NCBI GenBank assembly: GCA_035493475.1
Contig: DATJIF010000063.1
Coordinates: 124,001 to 188,000 of the forward strand
Direction: 5' to 3'
Source of the DNA: Actinospica sp035493475
GTDB lineage: Bacteria; Actinomycetota; Actinomycetes; Streptomycetales; Catenulisporaceae
DNA: 64,000 nucleotides
Shown here: piece after piece, positions 9,111-18,612 of the stretch
How positions within the stretch are numbered: the stretch's first letter is position 1
How the letters are laid out: each line of letters opens with the position of its first letter
Notes under the pieces: model-generated
The model's input: the letters and a program-made list of their open reading frames with translations, nothing else
Database searches by the model: none
What the model was told of the DNA's origin: nothing
Translations under genes and position numbers: made by a program

Positions 9111-9521
9111 CTAATACTGGGCCACTCGATCTTCCGCGACCGCAGTGGCCACATAGATCCGCCACGCGACCGCGCAGACCGACTCAAGCACCCGCGCCCC
9201 AGAACCAGGCAAGCCCAGGGCCTGCCCAACAAGCGAGACCATCTCGGGCGACGGGTCGTCAAAGAACCGCAGGCAATCTGCAGCGAGGTCGTGTTCGTAA
9301 TCACCCTCGTACTTGTCGAGGAGGTACTTGAGCCGCCCCACCATGTGCCCGCCAGGGCGCTCCCGTCCCAGCGCGGCTTCGGCGCCCCGGTGCTGATGGT
9401 GCGCGGCGGCATACCGATCCCACCACTCGCGCTTCTCGAGGTCGTCCAGGTTGGGCAGAACACTCAAGAGGTCCCGGAGTTCTCTCACGTCGGGCCGCAG
9501 GGTTACATACGAATCAGACAT
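9111..9521 (-). CDS. Hypothetical acidic helical protein
   Basis: A 136-residue product from the ATG at 9521 (MSDSYVTLRPDVRELRDLL); the longer frame to 9596 has alanine/arginine-rich shadow composition. It has no transmembrane segment or cysteine pair and no motif I recognise. The composition is protein-like (LDDLEKREWWDRYAAAHHQH, DPSPEMVSLVGQALGLPG). It is transcribed opposite to the preceding Abi-like gene and lies next to the gene at 9619, with about 100 nt between. Function unknown. Confidence 0.55.
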   Translation of the reverse strand: MSDSYVTLRPDVRELRDLLSVLPNLDDLEKREWWDRYAAAHHQHRGAEAALGRERPGGHMVGRLKYLLDKYEGDYEHDLAADCLRFFDDPSPEMVSLVGQALGLPGSGARVLESVCAVAWRIYVATAVAEDRVAQY

Positions 9522-9618
9522 GGAAGGCAGCGTAGGCGCGGCTGCATCGCGCGAGATGGTGTTTGCCTCCGCGCGCCGGAGTGCGCCCCCGAACACCGAG
9601 GTGTCGCGCTCACGGCTA

Positions 9619-10086
9619 TCACGGCGCAGGCTCCCTGCCCAGGTGCTCGAACACGATCATGCCGTCGGTCGTCTCGTCGGTACGCATGTAGTCGCACGCG
9701 TCGCCTAGCCCGACGTGCTCCTTGACGACGAGCATCGCGTACCCGATCAGAGACGAAAACTTCTGTCCGTCGTACTGGCCGCCTCGGCAGATCACCGTCT
9801 CGCGGGTGGGGACTGGCGCATTCGGCACTGCGGCGAGTAACGCCGAGCGGCCCACGATCACTTCCTGCATGACCGGCCAATACACCATGCGCGCAACCGG
9901 GACGCCATCCACTTCACCGATGGCGACCTCGGGCTCGCTGGCATGCGCGTAGATGGGTGTGTCGTCCGTCAAAACGTGGTTGGTCATGACGACCGTGTCC
10001 GAGACCGTGTCCGGCGGGAGCGGCCCGGTCTCGCTGACCGAGCCTTCTTGAACGAACGCAATCTGGTATCCCATCACGAGAGCCAT
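9619..10086 (-). CDS. Hypothetical protein
   Basis: A 155-residue product from ATG 10086 (MALVMGYQIAFVQEGSV). The open frame continues upstream to 10449, but that part is arginine/glycine-rich shadow sequence antisense to the next gene, so the internal ATG is preferred. The protein has alternating beta-like stretches (EVIVGRSALLAAV, KFSSLIGYAMLVVKEH) and no recognised motif, signal peptide or membrane helix. It runs in the same direction as 9111-9521 and 10161-10424 and may share their transcript. Function unknown. Confidence 0.5.
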   Translation of the reverse strand: MALVMGYQIAFVQEGSVSETGPLPPDTVSDTVVMTNHVLTDDTPIYAHASEPEVAIGEVDGVPVARMVYWPVMQEVIVGRSALLAAVPNAPVPTRETVICRGGQYDGQKFSSLIGYAMLVVKEHVGLGDACDYMRTDETTDGMIVFEHLGREPAP

Positions 10087-10160
10087 GCGCCGACCGTACG
10101 ACACACTGCTTGGGACTGCCGGGAGCACTGCGCCGTCCGGGTGGGGATCCCCTTGAGGCG

Positions 10161-10424
10161 CTAATAGATCTCCGGCCCTGCGTACATGAACACGACCACC
10201 GGTCCGCGATCCGAAGTGGTCAGGACCATCGGGGTGCGCGTGTAGGCGGCGTTCGGGTCCTCGAACAGCATGACCCTCTGATCGGGGGCCACTTCGAAGT
10301 AGGTTGCGGAGCCTTCGTACTCCAACGGGCCATCGCCGCCGCTCAAGCACTTTGCCGTGGTGAGATCGTTTGAATGCCGACCGGGCTTGGCTACGGGATC
10401 GATCCACTCGGGTATGCCGTGCAC
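10161..10424 (-). CDS. Small hypothetical protein, possibly an N-terminally truncated gene
   Basis: An 87-residue frame from a GTG at 10424 without a visible ribosome-binding site. The sequence is beta-rich (ATYFEVAPDQRVMLFEDPN, GPVVVFMYAGPEIY) and protein-like, but the start is weak and the frame could be a remnant of a longer gene. It is 74 nt upstream of, and co-directional with, the gene starting at 10086. No family recognised. Confidence 0.4.
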   Translation of the reverse strand: MHGIPEWIDPVAKPGRHSNDLTTAKCLSGGDGPLEYEGSATYFEVAPDQRVMLFEDPNAAYTRTPMVLTTSDRGPVVVFMYAGPEIY

Positions 10425-10590
10425 CGTATCGGGCTATCGGACCGTGCACTTTCGCTCATGCCTCGACCGTGTGGCGTGCCATCCGTCATCGCGCGGGGCG
10501 CTGCGCCATCGAGTGCACTACCGTCTCGCCATCAGCCTGACGGCCCAGCCCGGAGCGCGACGCAGTAGGTCCAGCTGGCTCACTTGCTCT

Positions 10591-10815
10591 ATGACGACCT
10601 CACCCCAAGAACCAGCCCCATCGAGCGTCGCCGGCTACGTCCTCCGCGGCGGACGTGCAGCCGAGACGGTCGTGCGAGGCGCGCGGCCCGAGTTCGTGCG
10701 CGTCATCTATCAGGACGGTACGGCTGACGTATACAAGCCGACCGGCGAGCGCGACGAGCGGCACCCAGAGTTCGAGCTGTATGACTTCGAGCAGATCTCT
10801 CTTAAGTCATCCTGA
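10591..10815 (+). CDS. Small hypothetical protein
   Basis: A 74-residue product from ATG 10591. The N-terminus is Ser/Pro-rich, followed by a compact beta-like region (YVLRGGRAAETVV, FVRVIYQDGTADVYKPTGE) that ends in an acidic tail. The in-frame extension to 10357 is unlike protein. No recognised domain. The frame starts without a strong ribosome-binding site. Function unknown. Confidence 0.4.
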   Translation: MTTSPQEPAPSSVAGYVLRGGRAAETVVRGARPEFVRVIYQDGTADVYKPTGERDERHPEFELYDFEQISLKSS

Positions 10816-11022
10816 CGGCTTCTGGATGGGCGAGCGGCGACCGAACGCGTCTGTGATCGTGTTGCAGGCCAGCCGTTCGAGGGCGACCGTCTCATTGAGG
10901 ACTTCGTGCCTGAGGAGGGCGTCTAAGCCTATTTCCTTTGCTCGCCGCAGATTTCTTGCGACACCAGGACGCACCCTGATCTGTGCCTTGCCAGTGCTCT
11001 CACACCCAGTAGCGTTTGGCGC

Positions 11023-12549
11023 ATGACACGTTCATTCTCGCCGCGCGTTTCCCCCGGCATTACCCTCGCCGTGGTCGCGATCGGCGTGTCGGGTCTGCTC
11101 GGGCTGATGAGCGTCTTCGCGAGCATCCAGGGCACGAAGCCCGGCTACTGCTGGTGGTGGCCCAGCGGGTGGATGGCCGTGCCGCTTGTAGTGACCCTGC
11201 TCGGTGCGGTTCTGGCCATCGTCCCAGTGCGTCGTTCGACGCTTTCGGCGTTTGAGACCGCGCAGAAGCTCGCCAGCCCGCCGGAAACCGCGACGCGGCA
11301 TCTCGTCGGTGAAGGCGTCCAAGGGTACGCGGGCCAGTTCCGCAGGGCGGTGAAAGCGCTCGTAGCCCAGAAGATCGAGCACCCGGACGGCTCCGTGGAC
11401 CCGGTGCCCATCGGCTCTCCGCGCAGCGACGTCTACGTGGACGGTCCCGGCGTCGTGCAGGACTTTGACTCCCCGGAGTCGGACTATGGATGGGCGTTGT
11501 GCGCGCTGGAGGGCCGGCCGGTCGTAGCCGTCGACGGCAAGGTCTGGAACGAGCTGCGTGCCGCAGGGACCGCCGTACTCGGCCAGCATCCCCGCGGCGC
11601 CCTGGGATATCCGACCCCGGATGAGAACGCGACGCGGCGCATCGACGCCGACGCGTTACGGGTAGACCTGACTGGCGGCGCCTGGGGGGATGGCCGGCTC
11701 GTACGCGGTGCGCCCGCCCAGCCGTGGCATTGGGAACCGGAACCGGCCTTCAGCATGCATCCGATCCCTGAGGCGGCATCATGGGACCGCGACTCAGCCG
11801 GCGAGCGCCTGCGCATGCGCGTAGTCTCCGTGCTCCCGCTCGCGAATGACGGCGAGCTCGCAGCGACAGCCGAGCGCCGTGCCGCACTGCTGACGCAGCT
11901 CGCCTCCGGTGCCCTGGCCCGCTACCTCGTCGAGCTGTCCGCGAGGCGTGGAGCGGAGCTTGCCCCGGGTCCGTGGCGTAAGGGGCCGAATCGCAACGCA
12001 CCCCACTGGGTGAGCTACTCATGCGACCTCCTCGCGCCCGACGGCCGCACCGTGCTGTTCCTACACGTATTCATGCAGCTGGGGAGACACGCGAGCACAG
12101 ACATCGAGTCATGGGTTGAGCTCGAAGTCCGCGATCTCGACGCGTGGGAATGTGCGATCGACGACGCGGGCGGCACGCCGCGCTCAGATCTGCGGATCTC
12201 CCCGGCGGAGGTCGCTGAGTTCCTCGCCATCGCGTGGCACACCGCGGCTGTGCTCCTTCCGGCAGCGGCGAGCACGCAACTCCCGACCCGCTACACCAGG
12301 CCGCCCGGAACCCAGTTGATCCTCGCCACCGACCGGCAAGCCGCACGCGAGTATCCACCGCTGGCTCGGTACGTCGATCTGCGCCCGCTTGCCGACGGTG
12401 CACGCGACCTTATCGAGCGCATGACCATCGCTGTCACAGCCGCGCCACTGGCAGACCTCGACGGCACGGCCCGCATCACCCGCCAAGCACTGGCCGAGAT
12501 GGCCCAGCGATACGAGTTTCTCGACGCCACCGAGGCAAGCTTCACCTGA
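11023..12549 (+). CDS. Membrane-anchored hypothetical protein with two N-terminal TM helices
   Basis: 508 residues. Two hydrophobic helices lie at about residues 12-32 (PGITLAVVAIGVSGLLGLM) and 49-67 (GWMAVPLVVTLLGAVLAIV), separated by a short loop and followed by a large cytosol- or wall-side domain. That domain has no motif I recognise; tryptophan-rich loops (LTGGAWGDGRL, QPWHWEPEP) and helical segments near the C-terminus are seen. No Shine-Dalgarno is visible before the ATG, so a leaderless transcript or a different start is possible. It is isolated from other genes. An orphan membrane protein inside a putative defence island may be an effector that acts at the membrane, but nothing proves this. 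Confidence 0.6.
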   Translation: MTRSFSPRVSPGITLAVVAIGVSGLLGLMSVFASIQGTKPGYCWWWPSGWMAVPLVVTLLGAVLAIVPVRRSTLSAFETAQKLASPPETATRHLVGEGVQGYAGQFRRAVKALVAQKIEHPDGSVDPVPIGSPRSDVYVDGPGVVQDFDSPESDYGWALCALEGRPVVAVDGKVWNELRAAGTAVLGQHPRGALGYPTPDENATRRIDADALRVDLTGGAWGDGRLVRGAPAQPWHWEPEPAFSMHPIPEAASWDRDSAGERLRMRVVSVLPLANDGELAATAERRAALLTQLASGALARYLVELSARRGAELAPGPWRKGPNRNAPHWVSYSCDLLAPDGRTVLFLHVFMQLGRHASTDIESWVELEVRDLDAWECAIDDAGGTPRSDLRISPAEVAEFLAIAWHTAAVLLPAAASTQLPTRYTRPPGTQLILATDRQAAREYPPLARYVDLRPLADGARDLIERMTIAVTAAPLADLDGTARITRQALAEMAQRYEFLDATEASFT

Positions 12550-12848
12550 CCCGCACGCGTACGTTGCGGCGCCGTCCTCAGCAGCGCATGAAGAGGTCGC
12601 CTCCGTCGTCGTGATGATGGTCCCGGCCGACTGCTTCGCCCATGCCGTCGGTGTGACGACTACCTTCTGGCCGACGTTCGGAGGGCCTCGCCCTCGAAGC
12701 GTGGACGATGGCCGCGCTTACAGACCAGGTGCGCGCCAAAGGGAGTACGAATGCTGTGATCCTTCCGGCGCTGTGCCTGGCTAAGGTGGGTTCGCGGGAG
12801 CGGACGATGGGAACGTGAGCCTTCGAAACAGACTGAGGAGGGGGCCAC
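12550..12848. other. Intergenic region
   Basis: About 300 nt between two plus-strand orphan genes. The only clear signal is the GAGGAGGGGG ribosome-binding site just before 12849. No gene or strong hairpin is seen. Confidence 0.4.
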
Positions 12849-13541
12849 GTGAGCAAGGACCCAAATCTGGTCCGACACGAGGACGAGATCGTGTGGACCG
12901 AGGACGTCGACCGTCTCGACTATGTGCGCGAGCATCTGGATCTGTTTGCGACCAGCCGACAGGGTCCTGTCGGCTGGAAGAGATCAGGCCGGCGCGTGGG
13001 GTACGCGACGTTGCGGGAGGATGCGCCCGGGGATGGTGGGCGCTTTGCCCGCCGCGTCTTCTGGGTCAAGGACAGTGACCGGTCTGAGGCGCCGGAGGGC
13101 GTCTACCGGACCGGTGCGCCTGCGGAAGCCGTCGACCCGCGGACCGTCACTCCAGGAACATGGGGCGAGCTCACCGACCGCGCCTGGGGCGCGCCACTTC
13201 CGCCGACCGCCGAGCAGCCCGGTGCCGGAGTAGCGTTTGAGGTTGGCCCGTTCGTGGTGCCGGTGCGCAACGGGCAGCTCATGATCGGCGAGTCGCTGTC
13301 CGCCGGGCGCGCGCAGGTGTACGTGGGGCCGGCGGACAAGGAGCAGATCGAAGTCTTCCTCGACTGCGCCAGCGGCAGCCAGTTCGGCGACGGTACCCAC
13401 GTGATTACCGAGACCCTTCCTCGCGACGAGGCGGCGGAACTGCTGATCTCCACAGTGATGAGCACTCCGTGGCTTCAGCGGGCTCTTGCGCTTTCCGTGG
13501 TCAAGCAGTGGCTCAACCACGGCACCGGCGGATCGGCCTGA
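12849..13541 (+). CDS. Hypothetical protein, parent of an adjacent decayed duplicate
   Basis: A 230-residue cytosolic-looking protein from a GTG at 12849 behind GAGGAGGGGG. It contains a segment GYATLREDAPGD...FARRVFWVKD in its first third, a beta-rich middle (VGPFVVPVRNGQLMIGE) and an ITETLPRDEAAELLISTVM helix near the end. No known family is recognised. Its first third has a degenerate second copy immediately downstream, pointing to local duplication. Function unknown. Confidence 0.6.
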   Translation: MSKDPNLVRHEDEIVWTEDVDRLDYVREHLDLFATSRQGPVGWKRSGRRVGYATLREDAPGDGGRFARRVFWVKDSDRSEAPEGVYRTGAPAEAVDPRTVTPGTWGELTDRAWGAPLPPTAEQPGAGVAFEVGPFVVPVRNGQLMIGESLSAGRAQVYVGPADKEQIEVFLDCASGSQFGDGTHVITETLPRDEAAELLISTVMSTPWLQRALALSVVKQWLNHGTGGSA

Positions 13542-13555
13542 CCGCCAACGCGACA

Positions 13556-13700
13556 TCGGCAGGGAAGGGGCCTGCCCGGCTCATCGGTTACGCGGCCCTG
13601 CGGGACGACGCCCGCGCGGCGGGCGCGCTGCGCTCGCCGCGTCTTCAGGTCAAGGACGGCAGCGCGGTTGGGTGCCGGTGTCCACCAGACCGGCGCGTCG
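13556..13700 (+). pseudogene. Decayed partial duplicate of the preceding gene
   Basis: The DNA reads GGTTACGCGGCCCTGCGGGA, then CGCCGCGTCTTCAGGTCAAG and GACCGG, closely following 12998-13110 of the upstream gene (GGGTACGCGACGTTGCGGGA, CGCCGCGTCTTCTGGTCAAG-type sequence). Translation in the matching frame gives IGYAALRDDA...LQVKDG against VGYATLREDA...FWVKD. There is no start signal and the frame soon leaves homology. It is best read as the remnant of a tandem duplication or recombination. Confidence 0.5.
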
Positions 13701-13971
13701 TGAGGGGAGTTGTTGTTCTTAGGTCGAGATGAACGACGGACGCTTCAACGCGCAGATCCCGTAGCCCCTGGCGCGCTGCCGGAGTGCACTGCAATCCGGC
13801 CGCCAAGTAGTCGAGAGCGAACGCGCGGACGTCCGTTATCCAGCCCGCCGGACAACGTCGCCGAGGTCTTCAGGCTGGGTCTTGCAACGAAAGCACTCCA
13901 TACTGTGACCTGACTACCCACGACCACGCGGCCGGCCTCGTACGGGTGTGCCGCGCTGTTCAGTGCTGATC

Positions 13972-15435
13972 CTACTTTGCTACGCTGTCGGTTGTATTCG
14001 ACAGTTGGGCCGCTAGCTGGCGCCAATCTGCAACGGATTGCATCATCAGTGCCCGATACTGTGGATCTTTCTTGATGACCTCGATGAGGGCTGTATCAGT
14101 AGGCAGGCCAGCCTCTACGAGTAGCCGCAGGCAGATCACTGCTTGTGTGAGCCGAAGGACACCCACGAGTGCTGGGAGGTCGCGATGCACGCGATGTGGT
14201 GTCAGATAGCCATGGCTTAGTACATTGCGGACATGGGAAGCTACCGTTGCCCAATCGCCAGCGCGGCCTTGGAAGAACCACGTGCAGAAGTTCTCGCCGA
14301 GACCGCCGGCTAGCTCAGACAGGCGACGTTCCAGCGTCACGTCGGTCATCTTGACGGCCGACCGTACTTTTAGCCGCTCTGGATCGGAGAGTCCCGAAGT
14401 CTTGAGAGCTTTGAAGACCTTGTTGGCGAGGGGCGAGCTGATCTCCGTGTGAAGGGACCTGTGAAGCGTCTCAGCGGCATTTACGGCTTCCACGACCTGG
14501 CTCTGCAACGAGCCAGATTCCAGTCTGGGCTCAGCGACAGCGAGCGGGACGCGGTTCTCTTCCGCAAGACTTAGCCATCGCGCGAGAATGGCGACATCGA
14601 TTTCCTTGAAAGTGAACATCGGAGCGTAGCCGTGACGCGGCTCGATCGATGCATCGTAGACATCAGGATCGACCTCGATCGGATACATGAATGTCGCCGG
14701 ATTATCGTTTCCAAAAGGCTGAAGCCTGAGCTTGTAGCATTCAACGCGGTTGTGCACCGCAATCGCGACAAGCCCACGTAGCGGGGTGACGATGTACTCC
14801 ATGAGGCGGTCCAGGGTAAATCCCGACTCAGAGTGAACCACGACGGCTACATGCTCGGTGAATGCGTTACTTCGTGGACCGGAGTGCCCGGTCGCACTAG
14901 TTCCGACGGATAGAGTCAGGCCGTCCCCACAGTCGACGACGCTAGGCGCAGGCTGCTGGTAGGTGTCGAACGTGACATCAGCCCCGGGTGTAAAGCCAGT
15001 GAACGGCCACAACGAGGACAGGCCTGTAAGCTCGAAAGTAGCCGAACTGTAGCGCGTCTCTAGGGGCAATGCATCGCCCTTCAAGAGTCTGTCGATGGAC
15101 CATCGCTGCGACGACTGGTTGTTTTCTCGATCGCGCTCGTCGTTCTGAACTGTAAAGTTCCGAACTGGGCCACTGGAGTCAGTAAGATATGCGCCGTGGA
15201 GCGTGTATCGCATGCCGCCGCACGCGCCGAAAATGGCAGTCGGCGGCACGAGCGACAGCCCATCAGTCCAGCGGGCGTTCGTTGGCAGCGTGCCGATGGT
15301 GTCAAGTTGCCATCTGCCATCAGAATAGATGAGCGTTCCCGCCACATGCTCGTCACGATCAGTGCTCCACCAAATCCCGCTTCGCGATGTGTTCATGTAG
15401 ATGGCTCCAACGTGAGAGAGCTTCCAGCCGATCAT
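13972..15435 (-). CDS. ApeA-like HEPN anti-phage protein
   Basis: A 487-residue protein. The N-terminal half is beta-rich with the pattern of ApeA N-terminal domains: GTLIYSDGRWQLDTIG, then IFGACGGMRYTLHGAYL. The C-terminal part is helical and holds HVRNVLSHGY near residue 403, an intact HEPN RNxxxH motif, in a context typical of the Apea/HEPN family. Known members are single-gene abortive-infection systems thought to act as RNases after phage sensing. The ATG at 15435 starts directly on MIGWKLSHVG. It is convergent with nothing and followed by the HNH-STAND gene on the same strand. The family call is good; activity is inferred. Confidence 0.75.
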   Translation of the reverse strand: MIGWKLSHVGAIYMNTSRSGIWWSTDRDEHVAGTLIYSDGRWQLDTIGTLPTNARWTDGLSLVPPTAIFGACGGMRYTLHGAYLTDSSGPVRNFTVQNDERDRENNQSSQRWSIDRLLKGDALPLETRYSSATFELTGLSSLWPFTGFTPGADVTFDTYQQPAPSVVDCGDGLTLSVGTSATGHSGPRSNAFTEHVAVVVHSESGFTLDRLMEYIVTPLRGLVAIAVHNRVECYKLRLQPFGNDNPATFMYPIEVDPDVYDASIEPRHGYAPMFTFKEIDVAILARWLSLAEENRVPLAVAEPRLESGSLQSQVVEAVNAAETLHRSLHTEISSPLANKVFKALKTSGLSDPERLKVRSAVKMTDVTLERRLSELAGGLGENFCTWFFQGRAGDWATVASHVRNVLSHGYLTPHRVHRDLPALVGVLRLTQAVICLRLLVEAGLPTDTALIEVIKKDPQYRALMMQSVADWRQLAAQLSNTTDSVAK

Positions 15436-15828
15436 CCGCCGATGCCGGAGTTTAGCTCAGTTAGTCAAATACCTCGAGCGAATTATAGGCACAGCGCACC
15501 TCGGACATGCTTAGGTGAACGCAAGTGCGCGCACGTAGGAGCGTGATCCAGCCTGCGGCGCGCAACTTCCGCGGCATCCTTACGCTGTACTTGGCACGCA
15601 CAACAGGAGACGTTGGGACTTTGCGGAGTGCTCGACAACGTTCGGTGGCTTGGATCCAAACGAGGATGGTGCTTCCTGCGACGGCACGGATAACTCGCCG
15701 TCAGGCGGCTGTTCGCGCGCCGCTGAGACAGCTCGTCCGTCGGTGTCCGTCGATGAGATCTGCCTGGCCGTACTCCGCTCGCAGGTCACTATCACTGGGG
15801 CCGTCTGTTGTGTGGTCTGGGTGTTGCG
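15436..15828. other. Intergenic region between ApeA-like and HNH-STAND genes
   Basis: About 390 nt. It should hold the promoter of the minus-strand ApeA-like gene; AT-rich runs occur around 15455-15500. The plus-strand frames here are arginine/serine-rich and unlike protein. No gene is supported. Confidence 0.4.
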
Positions 15829-18612
15829 CTAGTCGTGGAACGTGATGGGCTGATCGAGCCAGCCAAGGGCGTACAGATCTCGGGCGAGCCATTCGTACGC
15901 AAAGTTGGACACCGGATGATGACTGCCAACCCGCAGGGGGCCGTCCTCCAACATGGGCAGATGGTATGCGGTGCGCGACTGTGGCCGAGAGCCTGTTGGC
16001 CTGTGCCACTGAGGCCATCGTCCTGGATGAGTCTCCGTTCTGAGCTCGACGTGTGCCTTCGCGCCAGATGGCTTGTTCGGGTTCGGGTACCAGGCGAAGT
16101 TCAGGCTAGCGGGGTACCCCTTCTCGCCCGGCGGCGGCTGAGTGATCGTGCCGCGGATGTCGGTGGGCAGGATGCTGTAGAGCCCGAGGGCGGACCCGAA
16201 GGCGGGGAAGTTCGTCTCGACCAGGTCGAGGTATCCGGTGACAGCGTCGGTGAGGATTTCGGTGGCCAGTTCCTCGGCGAGTTTCGGCGAGTAGCCCTGG
16301 GAACGCCAGTGGTGTCGTGGCGTGATCTGATCCGGGGAAGGCCAAGGGGGATTGAGGATGGCTCCTTCGAAGCGCGCGAGCTGCGTGTCCAGCCAGATCA
16401 CGTCTGTCGAGTGGATGACGTGGCCGCCCTTGTTCCAGGTGGCAGCTACGGAGTTGTGGACTGTATCCATCATGCGCGCGACGCCGTGCCGTAGTTCGTC
16501 GATAGCGATCGACTCACGGCCGAGCTTGAGTCCTCCAGCGGTCGTGGCGAAGCAGCTCAGGTACCACATCCGTTCGCTCGTGAGTCGACTGCCGGTGCTG
16601 GTGGCGAGGGTTTGGCGTCGGATGGCTCGGGCGAGTCCGTCCTGGATCCGGGCGCGTGCCCATCGCCATCGGGCGAATTGTTCGTGCGGGTAGTCAAACC
16701 CGCAGGCGGAGCCCCATCCGTATGTGAGCAGGTCGTGCATCTGATCGAAGTGCGGCAACGCGACCACCGGCGGGGCCGTCAGTTCTCGATGCTCGGCCAC
16801 GGTCACCCAGCTGCCCTTGACGTCCACGCCCCACTGCATCAACGCGCCGTCACGGTGGCGCGCCAGCGCCGTAGCCGACGGGCCGAATCCGACGAGAAGC
16901 GCTTCGAAGGCCTCGCGTAGTTGTGAGCCGGTTGCGATCGAGGCGTGCTTCTGTTCTGCGCCACCTTGCTGTGTCGATCTTGCAACTGTCGAGTTGACGC
17001 CGCTGGCCGCGAGGGCTCTCGCGTGCAAGTCGGTGGATTCGATCTCGTTGATGACCCAGGACAAGGCGGCGGGGTTGGCCTGAGCCAGGCGGCACAGGAG
17101 CAATTCACCCCTGGACGCAGGGGAATTCGTGGCGATCGCGCTCGCGATTGCGTAACGCCATGTCGGGAACGACGAGCGGCTCGCAGCCTGTTCGATCCCG
17201 AATACTTCGGAGGTGATCGCCTGAGCACCGAAGTGCTGCTCGAAAATGGGCAAGGCGAATCTGAGCCGCCCGTCGTACTCCACGACCAGGCCTGTATCCG
17301 TCAGTTGCCACACCTCGGCCTGGTTCCCGAACGCTGTCGCCTCGACCGGGCTCCGTGCCTCTAGGATCGAGGTCGCCAACCGCGCCAGCCCGGCCCATAC
17401 CTCGGGCGTGGCGGCGTCGGGCCGACGGCCAGCGATGATCGTCTGAGGCAGGTCCTGCAGCAGCCTGAGCCGCGACACCTCGGCATCGCCGCCTGCGACG
17501 AGTCTTGCGGCTAGAGCCAGCGCCGTAAGCGGTCGCTGAACCAGCTCGATCGTCTCTGGGTTCCACATCCGCCACGGGCACTCGCCCCCCAGAGCTACCT
17601 CGACCAATTCGATGCCGCGCTGTGCCGGCCACGGCTGTACCTCGATGACCTCGTCGGATGTCAATTCCAGTCCCGGCTGCGAGGTGGCCGCCACTGCCAA
17701 TTGCGGCCAGACCTCGACGAGTTGACGCGCCTCAACGACCAGCCGCCGGGCCAGCGGCGGGGCCACGCGGTCCAGATCGTTGATCACCACCCGACACCGG
17801 GACTTCGGATCCTTGCCCAGCCTTGCGCGCACCGCCTCCTCAAGCCCGCCCACGCTCTCGTGGGCCTCGAGCCAAATCGGTATATCAGCCGCATCGTCGT
17901 CGTAGGCTTCCTGTAATCCTTCCTCGAACCAGCGCCACGCCTCCTCGGTCTTGCCGGCGCCCATCGGCGCGACTAGAACGCGGAACTGGCCTGGGAGTAT
18001 CGAGATCGGTGCCCCCGGTTCGGTGGCCATCCAGCGCTGCAGCTGTTCGACTCGGCCGGGAGCCAGGGCATTGAGTCGTGTGGAGCGGGCGGCGCGCACG
18101 CGACGCACTGCAAGCTCGAGCGCCTCCGCTCTCGGACGCTGCTGCGGCGAGAACGGCATGGCGCTCTTGATCTCGGCGACGGCATCGTGAACGGCTGAGA
18201 CGACCCTCGCGATTTCATCGGCCTGCTCGTCGGTGAGATTCCAGCCCTTCTGACACCGCGTGAACTCGGCCAACTGCGCCTGCTTCCACTCACGCAGCAG
18301 CGATGCCGGATAGTGGTCCGAGGTGACGTCGATCTCCCGTGCGTGCTTCTCGCACATGGGCAGAAGGTTCTCGACCCTGCGGTTCTCCTCGCCCGTCATG
18401 TCGGGGTTCCACCGTGGCCCACCTTCGCTGCGCGCATGGATGTGGGCGACGTTGCTGTTCAGGATCGTCTCACCAGTCTGTGAGTTCACCCGGTACAGCG
18501 GCTCACGGCACTCCGGCTTCGCGCAGCGGAACGCGGTCCCATACAGCTGCTTAAACGTCGCGGGCGTCGGCAGCGGATGTTCGATGAGATCCGACAGCTT
18601 CTTGTTGGCCAC
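15829..18612 (-). CDS. HNH endonuclease-STAND/NACHT-like NTPase fusion, candidate Avs-type defence protein
   Basis: 927 residues. The N-terminus is an HNH domain: C30-x4-C35, AHI with H57, an EGGPRWN loop, then ENRRVENLLPMCEKH with N82, C87 and H90. A linker leads to a P-loop ATPase: Walker A APMGAGKT at 215-222, Walker B VVINDLD at 275-281, and VAATSQPG in the sensor position. IFEQHFGAQAI, near 440, recalls the C-terminal helix of NACHT modules. About 450 further residues have no recognised repeats and could be the sensor. The architecture nuclease-STAND-sensor is that of Avs/bNACHT anti-phage proteins, where ligand binding triggers oligomerisation and DNA cleavage. The role is inferred; the domain order is seen. 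It is single, monocistronic and intact. Confidence 0.75.
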   Translation of the reverse strand: MANKKLSDLIEHPLPTPATFKQLYGTAFRCAKPECREPLYRVNSQTGETILNSNVAHIHARSEGGPRWNPDMTGEENRRVENLLPMCEKHAREIDVTSDHYPASLLREWKQAQLAEFTRCQKGWNLTDEQADEIARVVSAVHDAVAEIKSAMPFSPQQRPRAEALELAVRRVRAARSTRLNALAPGRVEQLQRWMATEPGAPISILPGQFRVLVAPMGAGKTEEAWRWFEEGLQEAYDDDAADIPIWLEAHESVGGLEEAVRARLGKDPKSRCRVVINDLDRVAPPLARRLVVEARQLVEVWPQLAVAATSQPGLELTSDEVIEVQPWPAQRGIELVEVALGGECPWRMWNPETIELVQRPLTALALAARLVAGGDAEVSRLRLLQDLPQTIIAGRRPDAATPEVWAGLARLATSILEARSPVEATAFGNQAEVWQLTDTGLVVEYDGRLRFALPIFEQHFGAQAITSEVFGIEQAASRSSFPTWRYAIASAIATNSPASRGELLLCRLAQANPAALSWVINEIESTDLHARALAASGVNSTVARSTQQGGAEQKHASIATGSQLREAFEALLVGFGPSATALARHRDGALMQWGVDVKGSWVTVAEHRELTAPPVVALPHFDQMHDLLTYGWGSACGFDYPHEQFARWRWARARIQDGLARAIRRQTLATSTGSRLTSERMWYLSCFATTAGGLKLGRESIAIDELRHGVARMMDTVHNSVAATWNKGGHVIHSTDVIWLDTQLARFEGAILNPPWPSPDQITPRHHWRSQGYSPKLAEELATEILTDAVTGYLDLVETNFPAFGSALGLYSILPTDIRGTITQPPPGEKGYPASLNFAWYPNPNKPSGAKAHVELRTETHPGRWPQWHRPTGSRPQSRTAYHLPMLEDGPLRVGSHHPVSNFAYEWLARDLYALGWLDQPITFHD

